Assembly (NCBI GenBank): GCA_030263275.1
Contig: SZOR01000071.1
Location: 1-21,192 of the forward strand
Direction: 5' to 3'
Length of the DNA: 21,192 bases
Source: DSNY01 sp016861185
GTDB taxonomy: Bacteria > Pseudomonadota > Gammaproteobacteria > Burkholderiales > Burkholderiaceae_F
The notes below the pieces were generated by a model, which was given only the letters and a program-made list of their open reading frames with translations, was not told the origin of the DNA and searched no databases. Shown here in pieces: positions 1 to 6,427 of this stretch. Numbering within the stretch: position 1 is the stretch's first letter; every line of letters starts with the position of its first letter. Position numbers and translations under genes: made by a program.

Positions 1-126
1 TGGCGATCGAGTGCGGAGCTGCGGCGCGAGTGGGATCGGCACGTCGTCGCCGTCTGGCACGTGCTGCAGGCGCGGGTTGTCGAGGCCGCCGGCGAGCGTT
101 GCGTCGCCTGGCGCGCGCTTCACTGA
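1..126 (+). CDS. 3' end of an unrecognised protein (partial)
   Basis: The first reading frame is open from the window edge to a TGA at 124-126. Its codons end in G or C at nearly every position, as in the real genes of this window, whereas the overlapping frame starting with GTG at 30 does not show this bias over the same bases. The visible 41 residues are rich in Arg, Trp, Val and Ala and contain no motif I recognise. The next small gene starts 8 bases after the stop, so the two are probably co-transcribed. The start and most of the protein lie outside the window, so no function is assigned. Confidence 0.5.
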   Translation, partial: WRSSAELRREWDRHVVAVWHVLQARVVEAAGERCVAWRALH

Positions 127-134
127 AGGCCGCG

Positions 135-347
135 ATGCGAGGCGTCGACACGCCGGAAGTTCGACTCACGCGCCACGAGCGGCGGGAGCTTTCGCGCGCC
201 GCCTGGCTGCTCGTGCGCGGCGGCTTCGACGCCGAGCGCCGGCGGCTGATCGAACGCTTCCTGCGGGAGCGGGCCGCCGGCGTAGGCGTCACGAAGTTCG
301 TCTGCGACCTGCTGACCAACGAAGGCAAGTCGGCGGCCGGCCGATAA
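135..347 (+). CDS. Small hypothetical protein, 70 aa
   Basis: The ATG at 135 is preceded by a GAAGG-type ribosome binding site five to six bases upstream. The frame runs to TAA at 347 with strongly GC-ending codons, which supports real coding. The protein starts MRGVDTPEVRLTRHERREL and is very Arg-rich and acidic/basic mixed, with a likely helical middle (residues about 14-45) and no signal peptide or membrane segment. I do not recognise the family. It follows a partial gene by 8 bases and lies downstream of the 3' end of tRNA-Pro in the converging orientation, a position where integrated elements often sit. No integrase or repeated tRNA end is visible to support that. A longer frame from GTG at 30 is less likely because its extra codons lack the usual third-base bias. 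Confidence 0.5.
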   Translation: MRGVDTPEVRLTRHERRELSRAAWLLVRGGFDAERRRLIERFLRERAAGVGVTKFVCDLLTNEGKSAAGR

Positions 348-619
348 CGCGCCGACGGTGGCGGCAGTCGCTTGTCGGGTGTATTCGGCAGGTTGCGGTA
401 AATCTTCCGGCAACCTCGGCGCTGGCCGTCCCAGGCGCCGCGATCGGCCATCGGACGTATCCCAAGTCCAACCGCGCGGCGATCGTCGCTCCTGGCGCGA
501 TCTGCCGCGCCTTGCGCCAGCGTGCAACCCACCCGTTTTCGCGGGCCCGGAGGCGCCGGGCGCAGCATAAGGTGCATGCCCTTCCGGCCCGCCGGACCAT
601 ACCTATAGCCTTACCTATC
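348..619. other. Intergenic stretch without a supported gene
   Basis: This gap separates the plus-strand small gene from the minus-strand tRNA-Pro terminator. No frame shows a convincing start plus the usual third-base GC bias. The only structure noticed is an inverted repeat at 390-396 and 410-416 (aggttgc / gcaacct, 13-base loop) just after the plus-strand gene. It has no T-run, so calling it a terminator would be speculative. I see nothing else in this stretch. Confidence 0.5.
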
Positions 620-655
620 AAAAAAAACGCGGTTTGCTGCTACGCAGAAACCGCG
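620..655 (-). terminator. Intrinsic terminator after tRNA-Pro
   Basis: Read on the minus strand, an 8-bp perfect stem (CGCGGTTT, 655-648, with AAACCGCG, 635-628) is extended by a CTG/CAG inner stem. It is followed by eight Ts (627-620). It lies about 20 bases past the 3' CCA of tRNA-Pro and closes the long minus-strand gene run. Confidence 0.88.
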
Positions 656-674
656 CCTAACTTCTTGATTTAAT

Positions 675-753
<79 letters not shown>

Positions 754-761
754 CGGCGCGG

Positions 762-767
762 ATTGTA
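762..767 (-). promoter_or_regulatory. Putative -10 element for tRNA-Pro
   Basis: The minus strand reads TACAAT (5 of 6 to TATAAT), ending 10 bases before the tRNA 5' end, a normal distance for a stable-RNA promoter. No good -35 hexamer is seen: that region is occupied by a perfect 7-bp GC hairpin (769-786, ACGGCGC/GCGCCGT). The tRNA could also be read through from the upstream gene. Confidence 0.4.
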
Positions 768-796
768 CACGGCGCTCCTGCGCCGTCCGCGTTCGC

Positions 797-1177
797 TCAC
801 TCCGGCTTGAGCAGCGCGCGGATCGCTTCGAGTTCGCTGCGCACTGCGGTCAACGTGAGGCGGGGCGCCGGATCTTCGCCGCCGTTGCCGCGCGTCCGTC
901 CGAAGCGGCCGTTCTCGTCGAGCCGGTTGCGCGCGCCGCTAATCGTGAAGCCTTCTTCGTACAGCAGCTCGCGGATGCGCCGGATCAGCAGCACCTCGTG
1001 ATGCTGGTAGTAGCGCCGGTTGCCGCGCCGCTTGATCGGCTTGAGTTGCGTGAACTCCTGTTCCCAGTAGCGCAGCACGTGCGGCTTGACGCCGCACAGC
1101 TCGCTCACTTCGCCGATCGTGAAATACCGCTTCGCCGGAATCGGCGGCAGCGCATTCTGTGCGTCGGGACGCTGCAT
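797..1177 (-). CDS. MerR-family transcriptional regulator next to ihfA
   Basis: This 126-residue protein has a MerR winged helix-turn-helix. Residues about 17-85 contain YFTIGEVSELCGVKPHVLRYWE, written here in parts: FTIGEVSELCGV, then LRYWEQEF, then a GNRRYY wing and a second helical pair around LLIRRIRELLYEEGFTI. Its C-terminal part is short and lacks the Cys metal-binding pattern of MerR/CueR-type sensors, so the effector is unknown. This regulator is commonly found directly downstream of ihfA in beta- and gammaproteobacteria. Here it starts 60 bases after the ihfA stop and is probably the last protein gene of the thrS-to-ihfA run. The ribosome binding site before its ATG is weak, which fits read-through expression. 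Confidence 0.88.
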   Translation of the reverse strand: MQRPDAQNALPPIPAKRYFTIGEVSELCGVKPHVLRYWEQEFTQLKPIKRRGNRRYYQHHEVLLIRRIRELLYEEGFTISGARNRLDENGRFGRTRGNGGEDPAPRLTLTAVRSELEAIRALLKPE

Positions 1178-1237
1178 GGGAGCCGTGCCGTCTGCTCGGG
1201 AGGATCCGCGCGCGACGGCGCCGCGCGCGGACGGGAA

Positions 1238-1633
1238 TCAATGCACTCCCTGCGCCTCGGCGACCGCGGCCTTCAGCTTCTGGCTGGCGTGGAACGTGAC
1301 GACGCGCCGCGCGGTGATCGCGATTTCTTCGCCGGTCTTCGGGTTGCGACCCGGTCGCTGCGGCTTGTCGCGAAGCTGGAAGTTGCCGAATCCGGACAGC
1401 TTCACGGACTCACCGCGCTCGAGCGCTTGCCGGATCTCGTCGAAGAAACCATCGACCATGTCCTTCGCCTCGCGCTTGTTCAGTCCGAGCCGTTCGAAGA
1501 GCGCATCGGCCAGCTCGGCCTTCGTCATCGTCTTGCCGCCGCGTTCCTGCGCGTTACCGGATCGGCTTGTTGTCGACGGCAGATCCGGGAACTTGAAGGC
1601 GGTCATTTGTTGGTCGTTCTGCATGACTGTCAC
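1238..1633 (-). CDS. ihfA: Integration host factor subunit alpha
   Basis: IhfA forms a heterodimer with IhfB that binds and sharply bends DNA in transcription, recombination and replication initiation. The core (from about residue 36, MTKAELADALFERLGLNKRE) matches the family through KLSGFGNFQLRDK, RPGRNPKTGEE and ARRVVTF. The Pro of the beta-arm tip (about residue 94) that intercalates into DNA is present. The chosen GTG start overlaps the pheT stop in a GTGA, suggesting translational coupling and giving a 35-residue N-terminal extension. Extensions of this kind are usual in Burkholderiales IhfA. Alternatives are ATG at 1624 or the ATG at 1528, which would give a 96-residue protein of enterobacterial size. 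The start is the uncertain part; the identity is not. Confidence 0.93.
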   Translation of the reverse strand: MTVMQNDQQMTAFKFPDLPSTTSRSGNAQERGGKTMTKAELADALFERLGLNKREAKDMVDGFFDEIRQALERGESVKLSGFGNFQLRDKPQRPGRNPKTGEEIAITARRVVTFHASQKLKAAVAEAQGVH

Positions 1634-4080
1634 TGGCGCAAGCGGGCGCCGATCTGCGCGCCCAGTCCCTCGACGATCGCCGCGACGGCGGCGTCTGCAT
1701 CCGCGTCCGCGAGCGTGCGGTCAGTATCTTGCAGAACGATGCGGAAGGCAAGGCTTTTCTCCTTATTTAACAACGCGTTAGCGCTTGCTCCCGCGAACTT
1801 GCTTGAATCCTCGCCGCCGGGGCGGTACAGATCGAAGAGGCGGAAGTCGCGCAGCACGCGAAGCCGTTCATCCGTTCGTGCGATGCGTGCGACTTCGTCG
1901 AGCACCCGTTGCAGCGTGACGGAAGCGTCGACCCACATCGCCACGTCGCGCAGCACGGCGGGAAACTTCGGCACTTCCTCGAAGCGCGGCAGCGGCGTCG
2001 GCAGCAGCGGATCGACGTCGAGCTCGAAGACGATCGGCGCTCTCGGCAGTTCGTACCTCTGCTGCCAGCGCGGATGCAGTTCGCCGATCCAGCCGATCGC
2101 ACGGCCGTCGAAGTCGACGCGGGCACTGCGCCCCGGATGCAGCGCCGGGTGTTCCGCCGCGACGAAGCGTGCGTCGCTGCGCCGGAGCAAGCGTTCGACA
2201 TCGCCCTTCACGTCGAAGTAATCGACTTCGCGCTTGGCCACCCCCCACTGCTCGTCCCACGCCAGGCCGTAGGCGAGACCGCCGATGCGATTCGGCTGAC
2301 GCACGCCCGCGACCGCCAGCGGTCCGTCGGCGAGGGCGGGGTCCTTCGCGTACACGCGTCCCAGTTCGAACACGCGCACGCGCGCGGCCTTGCGGTTCAG
2401 GTTGTACTTCAGCGCGGCGACGAGTCCGCCGATCAGCGTTGTGCGCATCACCGCGAGCTGGCTCGCGATCGGGTTGAGCACGCGGATCGGTTCGACGTTG
2501 CCGGCGAAGTCCTGCTCCCACGCCGCGTCGACGAACGAGAAGTTCACCAGCTCCTGGTAGCCCGCATCCGCGAGCTCGCGCCGTAGCGCGTGCACAGGCC
2601 GCAGCGTCTCCGGCTGCGTGCGCATCACCGCGGGTGCGAGCGGCGGATGCGCCGGAATGCGCTCGAAGCCCCACAGCCGCGCGACTTCCTCGATCAGGTC
2701 CTCCTCGACCTCGAGGTCGAAGCGATACGACGGCGGCGTCACCCAGAACTCGGCGCCTCTGCGCTCGGCTGGCAGGCCGAGCCGCGCGAACGCGGCGGCG
2801 ATCTCGTCGTCGCCGATCGGCACCCCGATCACGCGGCGGCAGCGCTCGGTGCGCATTCGCACCGGCTTGCGCTCGGGCAGCCGCAGCACCTGGTCGTCGA
2901 CCGGACCGATCCTCGTTTCGGTCGTGCCGCAGATCTCGACGATCAGCCGCGTGATGTACTCGATGTGATCGACCGTCGTCGCGAAGTCGACGCCCCGCTC
3001 GAAGCGGTGCGCCGCGTCGGTCGAGAAGTTGTAGCGCCGCGCGCGCCCCTGGATCGACTCGGGCCACCAGAAGGCGGCCTCGAGGTAGATGTTGCGCGTG
3101 TCCAGCGTGACCGCGGTCGCTGCGCCGCCCATCACGCCGGCGAGCGCCTCGACCCCACGATCGTCGGCGATCACGCCGACCCAGTTGTCGACCTCGACGA
3201 TCTGCCCGCTCAGCAACTCCACCTTCTCGCCGGCGCGACCCCAGCGAACCTGCAGGCTGCCCGTCACTTTGTCGAGATCGAACACGTGCGACGGTCGGCC
3301 CAGTTCGAGCATCACGTAGTTCGAGATGTCGACCAGCGCGGAAATCGGCCGCTGCCCGCTGCGCTCGAGCCGCCGTTTCATCCACTCGGGCGTGGCGGCG
3401 CGCGCGTTGACGCCGCGGATCACGCGGCCCGAAAAGCGCCCGCACAGGTCGGCGTGATGCACCTTGACCGGCAGCCGCTCGTCGCTCGTCGGCGCGACCT
3501 TCGCGAAAACGGGCGCGGCCAGGCGCGTTCCGGTGATCGCCGCCACTTCGCGCGCGATCCCGAGCACGCTCAGGCAGTCGCCGCGGTTCGGCGTCAGCTT
3601 GATCGTGAACCTTCGATCGTCGAGCGCGAGGACCTCGCGGACGCCGCGCCCGATCGGCGCATCGGCCGGCAGCACGAGCAGGCCGCTGTGGTCATCCGAA
3701 AGCCCCAACTCGCGCGCCGAGCACAGCATGCCCTGCGACTCGACGCCGCGCATCTTCGTGCGCCTGATCCGGAAATCGCCCGGCAGAACCGCGCCTTCCA
3801 GTGCGCAGGGTGCACGCATGCCGGCGGCGACGTTGGGCGCGCCGCAGACGATGTTCAGCGCTTCGCCCGTTCCGGCGTCGACGCGGCAGACGGTCAGCTT
3901 GTCGGCGTTCGGATGCTTTTCGACCGCGAGCACCTGCGCGACGACGACGCCGGAGAACGGCGGCGCGACCGGTTCGTTCTCCTCGATTTCGAGCCCGGCC
4001 ATGGTGAGCCGCTCGGCGAGTTCGTCGGCGCCGATCGGCGGGTTCACATAGGCGCGCAGCCACTGTTCTGAAAACTGCAT
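1630..4080 (-). CDS. pheT: Phenylalanyl-tRNA synthetase beta subunit
   Basis: This is the large subunit of the alpha2-beta2 cytoplasmic enzyme that charges tRNA-Phe. At 816 residues it has full family length. It begins MQFSEQWLRAYVNPP, followed by an EMAP/OB tRNA-binding domain (about 40-150; HPNADKLTVCRVDAG, NIVCGAPNV). B3/B4 editing-type domains follow at about 210-390 (LTPNRGDCLSVLGIAREVAA, SNYVMLELGRPSHVFDLDK), then B5 (about 400-475). The catalytic-like domain runs from about 490, and a C-terminal anticodon-binding ferredoxin fold from about 720 (KFPAVLRDVAMWVD). The start at 4080 matches the conserved N-terminus; upstream in-frame codons to 4167 are not family-like. It lies 25 bases after pheS and overlaps ihfA by four bases, so all three are one transcript. 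Confidence 0.97.
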   Translation of the reverse strand: MQFSEQWLRAYVNPPIGADELAERLTMAGLEIEENEPVAPPFSGVVVAQVLAVEKHPNADKLTVCRVDAGTGEALNIVCGAPNVAAGMRAPCALEGAVLPGDFRIRRTKMRGVESQGMLCSARELGLSDDHSGLLVLPADAPIGRGVREVLALDDRRFTIKLTPNRGDCLSVLGIAREVAAITGTRLAAPVFAKVAPTSDERLPVKVHHADLCGRFSGRVIRGVNARAATPEWMKRRLERSGQRPISALVDISNYVMLELGRPSHVFDLDKVTGSLQVRWGRAGEKVELLSGQIVEVDNWVGVIADDRGVEALAGVMGGAATAVTLDTRNIYLEAAFWWPESIQGRARRYNFSTDAAHRFERGVDFATTVDHIEYITRLIVEICGTTETRIGPVDDQVLRLPERKPVRMRTERCRRVIGVPIGDDEIAAAFARLGLPAERRGAEFWVTPPSYRFDLEVEEDLIEEVARLWGFERIPAHPPLAPAVMRTQPETLRPVHALRRELADAGYQELVNFSFVDAAWEQDFAGNVEPIRVLNPIASQLAVMRTTLIGGLVAALKYNLNRKAARVRVFELGRVYAKDPALADGPLAVAGVRQPNRIGGLAYGLAWDEQWGVAKREVDYFDVKGDVERLLRRSDARFVAAEHPALHPGRSARVDFDGRAIGWIGELHPRWQQRYELPRAPIVFELDVDPLLPTPLPRFEEVPKFPAVLRDVAMWVDASVTLQRVLDEVARIARTDERLRVLRDFRLFDLYRPGGEDSSKFAGASANALLNKEKSLAFRIVLQDTDRTLADADADAAVAAIVEGLGAQIGARLRQ

Positions 4081-4105
4081 CGTGATGTTTCCGCTCGCGC
4101 GAAGC

Positions 4106-5122
4106 TCAGTTGAACTGCTGCAGGAAGCGCAGGTCGCCTTCGAAGAACAGGCGCAGGTCGTCGACACCGTAACGGAGCATCGTCAGCCGCTCCAGGCCGG
4201 AGCCGAACGCGAAGCCGATGTAACGCTCGGCGTCGAGCCCGAAGTTGCGCACGACCGCCGGATGCACCTGTCCCGCGCCCGAGATCTCGAGCCACTGGCC
4301 CTTCTTCGGGCCGCTGGTGAACATCATGTCGATCTCGGCCGAAGGCTCGGTGAACGGGAAGAAGCTCGGCCGGAAGCGCACCCGCAGATCGTCGCTTTCG
4401 AAGAAGCGGCGAAGAAAATCCGTGTACACGCCCTTCAAGTCGGCGAAGCTGATCTGCTCGTCGATCCACAGGCCTTCGACCTGGTGGAACATCGGCGAAT
4501 GCGTCGCATCGGAGTCGACGCGATACGTCCGTCCCGGCGCGATCACCTTGATGGGCGGCTTGTGCATGCGCGCGTAGCGCACCTGCATCGGCGACGTATG
4601 CGTGCGCAGCAGCAGCGGCTTGCCTTCGCTGTCCTTCGCGTCGACGTAGAACGTGTCCTGCATCGAGCGCGCCGGATGGTTTTCCGGATTGTTCAGCGCG
4701 GTGAAGTTGTACCAGTCGGTCTCGATCTCCGGTCCGTCGGCGACATCGAAGCCGATCGAGCGGAAGATCTCCTCGACCCGCATCCACGTGCGGATCACCG
4801 GATGGATGCCGCCCGCGCTGCGTTTGCGGCCGGGCAGCGTGACGTCGATCGACTCCAGCGCCAGCCGCGCATCGAGTTCGGCGTCGGCGAGGGCGCGGCG
4901 GCGTTCCGCCAGCAGCCGCTCGATCGCCTCCTTCGCCGCGTTGATCTGCGCCCCGCGCACGCGCTTTTCCTCGGGCGCGAGCTTGGCCAGCCCCTTCAGC
5001 AGCTCGGTCACGCTGCCGGTTTTGCCGAGGAAACGCGCCTTCTCGTTTTCGAGTGCGGCCGGCGCACCGGCGGCGGCGAATGCCGCGCGTGCCTGTTCAA
5101 CCAGTTCGTCGAGTGTGTTCAT
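4106..5122 (-). CDS. pheS: Phenylalanyl-tRNA synthetase alpha subunit
   Basis: This is the catalytic subunit (338 aa) of the tetrameric class II enzyme that attaches Phe to tRNA-Phe. The N-terminal coiled coil (about 1-90) is followed by the class II core: LPGRK...GGIHPVIRT (97-111), motif 2 APGRTYRVDSDATHSPMFHQ (195-214), FRPSFFPFTEPSAE (250-263) and motif 3 FAFGSGLERLTMLRYG (304-319). The ATG at 5122 matches the family N-terminus (MNTLDELVEQA). No Shine-Dalgarno is seen before it. Instead the preceding bases form a terminator-like hairpin ending in five Ts, so expression may depend on conditional read-through or RNA refolding. The frame stays open upstream, but those residues are not conserved. 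Confidence 0.97.
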   Translation of the reverse strand: MNTLDELVEQARAAFAAAGAPAALENEKARFLGKTGSVTELLKGLAKLAPEEKRVRGAQINAAKEAIERLLAERRRALADAELDARLALESIDVTLPGRKRSAGGIHPVIRTWMRVEEIFRSIGFDVADGPEIETDWYNFTALNNPENHPARSMQDTFYVDAKDSEGKPLLLRTHTSPMQVRYARMHKPPIKVIAPGRTYRVDSDATHSPMFHQVEGLWIDEQISFADLKGVYTDFLRRFFESDDLRVRFRPSFFPFTEPSAEIDMMFTSGPKKGQWLEISGAGQVHPAVVRNFGLDAERYIGFAFGSGLERLTMLRYGVDDLRLFFEGDLRFLQQFN

Positions 5123-5127
5123 GAACG

Positions 5128-5163
5128 AAAAACGGGACCCGCCGCCAAGGCCAGGCCCCGTTT
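5128..5163 (-). terminator. Terminator/attenuator-like hairpin before pheS
   Basis: On the minus strand AAACGGG (5163-5157... stem outer arm 5163-5157) pairs perfectly with CCCGTTT (5136-5130), and the T-run TTTTT ends at 5128. The 20-base loop is GC-rich and can fold further. It sits in the 73-base gap between rplT and pheS, five bases before the pheS ATG. A second GC hairpin (GCGCCC/GGGCGC) lies between it and the rplT stop. In Escherichia coli this same gap holds the pheM leader peptide and attenuator. I see no Phe-rich leader ORF here, so the control signal, if any, is unknown. Confidence 0.55.
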
Positions 5164-5195
5164 CCAAGCTGAAGCGCCCGCCCGGGGCGCGTCGG

Positions 5196-5555
5196 TTAAG
5201 CGGCGAGGCTGGACTTGACCTTTTCGACGATCGCCGCAAAAGCCGGCTTGTCGAGCACGGCCATGTCGGCCAGCACCTTGCGGTCCAGGTCGATCGCGGC
5301 CTTCTTCAGGCCGTTGACGAACGCGCTGTAGGTCAAGTCGTGCTCGCGCACGGCCGCGTTGATCCGCGCGATCCACAGCGTGCGAAACACGCGCTTTTTC
5401 TGGCGGCGGTCGCGATAGGCGTACTGCCCCGCCTTCATCACCGCCTGCTTGGCGACGCGGAAGACGCTCTTGCGACGCTGCGTATAACCCTTGGCCTGGG
5501 CCAGCACCTTCTTGTGCCGCGCACGGGCGGTCACACCACGTTTGACTCGAGGCAT
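5196..5555 (-). CDS. rplT: 50S ribosomal protein L20
   Basis: L20 (119 aa) binds 23S rRNA early in large-subunit assembly. The sequence is highly basic and starts MPRVKRGVTARARHKKVLAQ, with the conserved RNA-binding N-terminal extension, YAYRDRRQKKRVFRTLWIAR and the C-terminal globular part (ARINAAVREHDLTYSAFVNGL). Length is normal. A GGGAG ribosome binding site lies before the ATG, and the gene starts 15 bases after the rpmI stop. In the family the C-terminal domain also represses the rpmI-rplT message; whether this happens here cannot be read from the protein alone. Confidence 0.97.
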   Translation of the reverse strand: MPRVKRGVTARARHKKVLAQAKGYTQRRKSVFRVAKQAVMKAGQYAYRDRRQKKRVFRTLWIARINAAVREHDLTYSAFVNGLKKAAIDLDRKVLADMAVLDKPAFAAIVEKVKSSLAA

Positions 5556-5570
5556 GGCGTTCTCCCTTCG

Positions 5571-5768
5571 TTACGCGTACGGCAGCATGCGGCGCACCGA
5601 CTTGGCGTCCGACTCGTGGATCTCCACGGGACCGCGCAGGTGGCGTTTCGCCTTGGTGGTCTTCTTGGTGAGGATGTGGCGCTTGAACGCCTGCCCCCGC
5701 TTGATCGATCCGCTGTTGCGGACCACGAAGCGCTTCGCAGCGCTCTTTTTGGTCTTCATCTTGGGCAT
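5571..5768 (-). CDS. rpmI: 50S ribosomal protein L35
   Basis: L35 is a 65-residue, very basic structural protein of the large ribosomal subunit. It begins MPKMKTKKSAAKRFVV and continues through SGSIKRGQAFKRH, LTKKTTKAKRHLRG and SVRRMLPYA, matching the family along its full length. The start at 5768 is fixed by a strong AAGGAGG ribosome binding site. In-frame codons further upstream to 5828 are not part of the family. It stands between infC and rplT in the standard order and is preceded by a 107-base leader with a strong hairpin. Confidence 0.97.
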   Translation of the reverse strand: MPKMKTKKSAAKRFVVRNSGSIKRGQAFKRHILTKKTTKAKRHLRGPVEIHESDAKSVRRMLPYA

Positions 5769-5838
5769 GGTGCCCTCCTTTCTTCGATGAGTGCAGGCGC
5801 CCTCGCGGGACTTGCGGCCTGCCTTCACTTGTTTCGCC

Positions 5839-5863
5839 CGCCGCCGGTGACCTACCGGCGGCG
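5839..5863 (-). promoter_or_regulatory. Strong hairpin in the infC-rpmI gap, possible L20 leader target
   Basis: A perfect 10-bp stem (CGCCGCCGGT with ACCGGCGGCG, 5-base loop AGGTC) lies just after the infC stop. It is not followed by a U-run, so it is not a normal intrinsic terminator. In Escherichia coli the rpmI leader folds into a structure bound by L20 to repress rpmI-rplT. The hairpin is in the matching place, but no pseudoknot or rRNA mimicry was shown. It could instead be an RNA processing or stability element. Confidence 0.4.
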
Positions 5864-5875
5864 AACGCCCTGGAA

Positions 5876-6400
5876 CTACTTCTTCTTCTTCGGTGCCAGC
5901 ACCATCACCATCTGCCGGCCCTCGAGCCTGGGCATCGCTTCGACCTGGCTCACGGCCTCCAGATCGTTGCGCACGCGCTCGAGCAGCTTCAGACCGAGTT
6001 CCTGGTGCGCCATTTCCCGCCCGCGGAACCGCATCGTGACTTTGGCCTTGTCACCCTCCTGGAGGAACTCCTGCAGCTTGCGCACCTTGGTCTGGTAGTC
6101 GTGATCGTCCGTCGCCGGCCGGAACTTGATCTCCTTGACCTCGATGACCTTCTGCTTGAGCCGCGCCTCGTGCGCCTTCTTCTGTTCCTGGTACTTGAAC
6201 TTGCCGTAGTCCATCAATCGACAGACCGGCGGAACAGCAGTGGGGGCGATTTCGACGAGGTCGACGTCCTTTTCCTCTGCAAGGCGGAACGCCTCGGCCA
6301 GCTTCACGATCCCGAGGGGTTCGCCGTCGACCCCGATGAGCCGGACTTCCGGCGCGTTGATCTCGCCGTTGATCCGATGCGAAGAACGATCCTGTGCGAT
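5876..6400 (-). CDS. infC: Translation initiation factor IF-3 (AUC start)
   Basis: IF-3 (174 aa with this start) binds the 30S subunit, prevents premature 50S joining and proofreads the start codon. The N-domain RINGEINAPEVRL (about 9-21) and VDLVEIAPTAVPPVCRLMDY are followed by the linker YGKFKYQEQKK and the C-domain KEIKFRPATDDHDYQ and MRFRGREMAH. The conserved N-domain extends upstream of any ATG, GTG or TTG; the thrS TAG is at 6428-6430. The best start is therefore ATC at 6400-6398, with GGAG nine bases before it, giving fMet-AQDRSSHRINGE. Non-standard AUU/AUC-type starts are a known infC feature and let IF-3 repress its own translation. An annotation starting at GTG 6307 would delete much of the N-domain. 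Confidence 0.95.
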   Translation of the reverse strand: MAQDRSSHRINGEINAPEVRLIGVDGEPLGIVKLAEAFRLAEEKDVDLVEIAPTAVPPVCRLMDYGKFKYQEQKKAHEARLKQKVIEVKEIKFRPATDDHDYQTKVRKLQEFLQEGDKAKVTMRFRGREMAHQELGLKLLERVRNDLEAVSQVEAMPRLEGRQMVMVLAPKKKK

Positions 6401-6427
6401 GGTTTGCAGCTCCGAAAAAGGAAAAAA

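Noticed and set aside
390..416. Inverted repeat aggttgc/gcaacct after the plus-strand small gene
   Set aside because: The loop is 13 bases, there is no T-run, and there is no second example; too weak to call.
769..786. Perfect 7-bp hairpin after merR considered as a terminator
   Set aside because: No U-run follows and it would sit in the -35 region of tRNA-Pro; kept only as a note.
2590..4071. Long plus-strand open frame (493 codons) opposite pheT
   Set aside because: pheT is certain on the other strand; the plus-strand product is a low-complexity Arg/His/Asp-rich shadow typical of GC-rich DNA.
5123..5195. A pheM-like leader peptide before pheS
   Set aside because: No ATG/GTG frame with Phe codons and a ribosome binding site is present in the gap.
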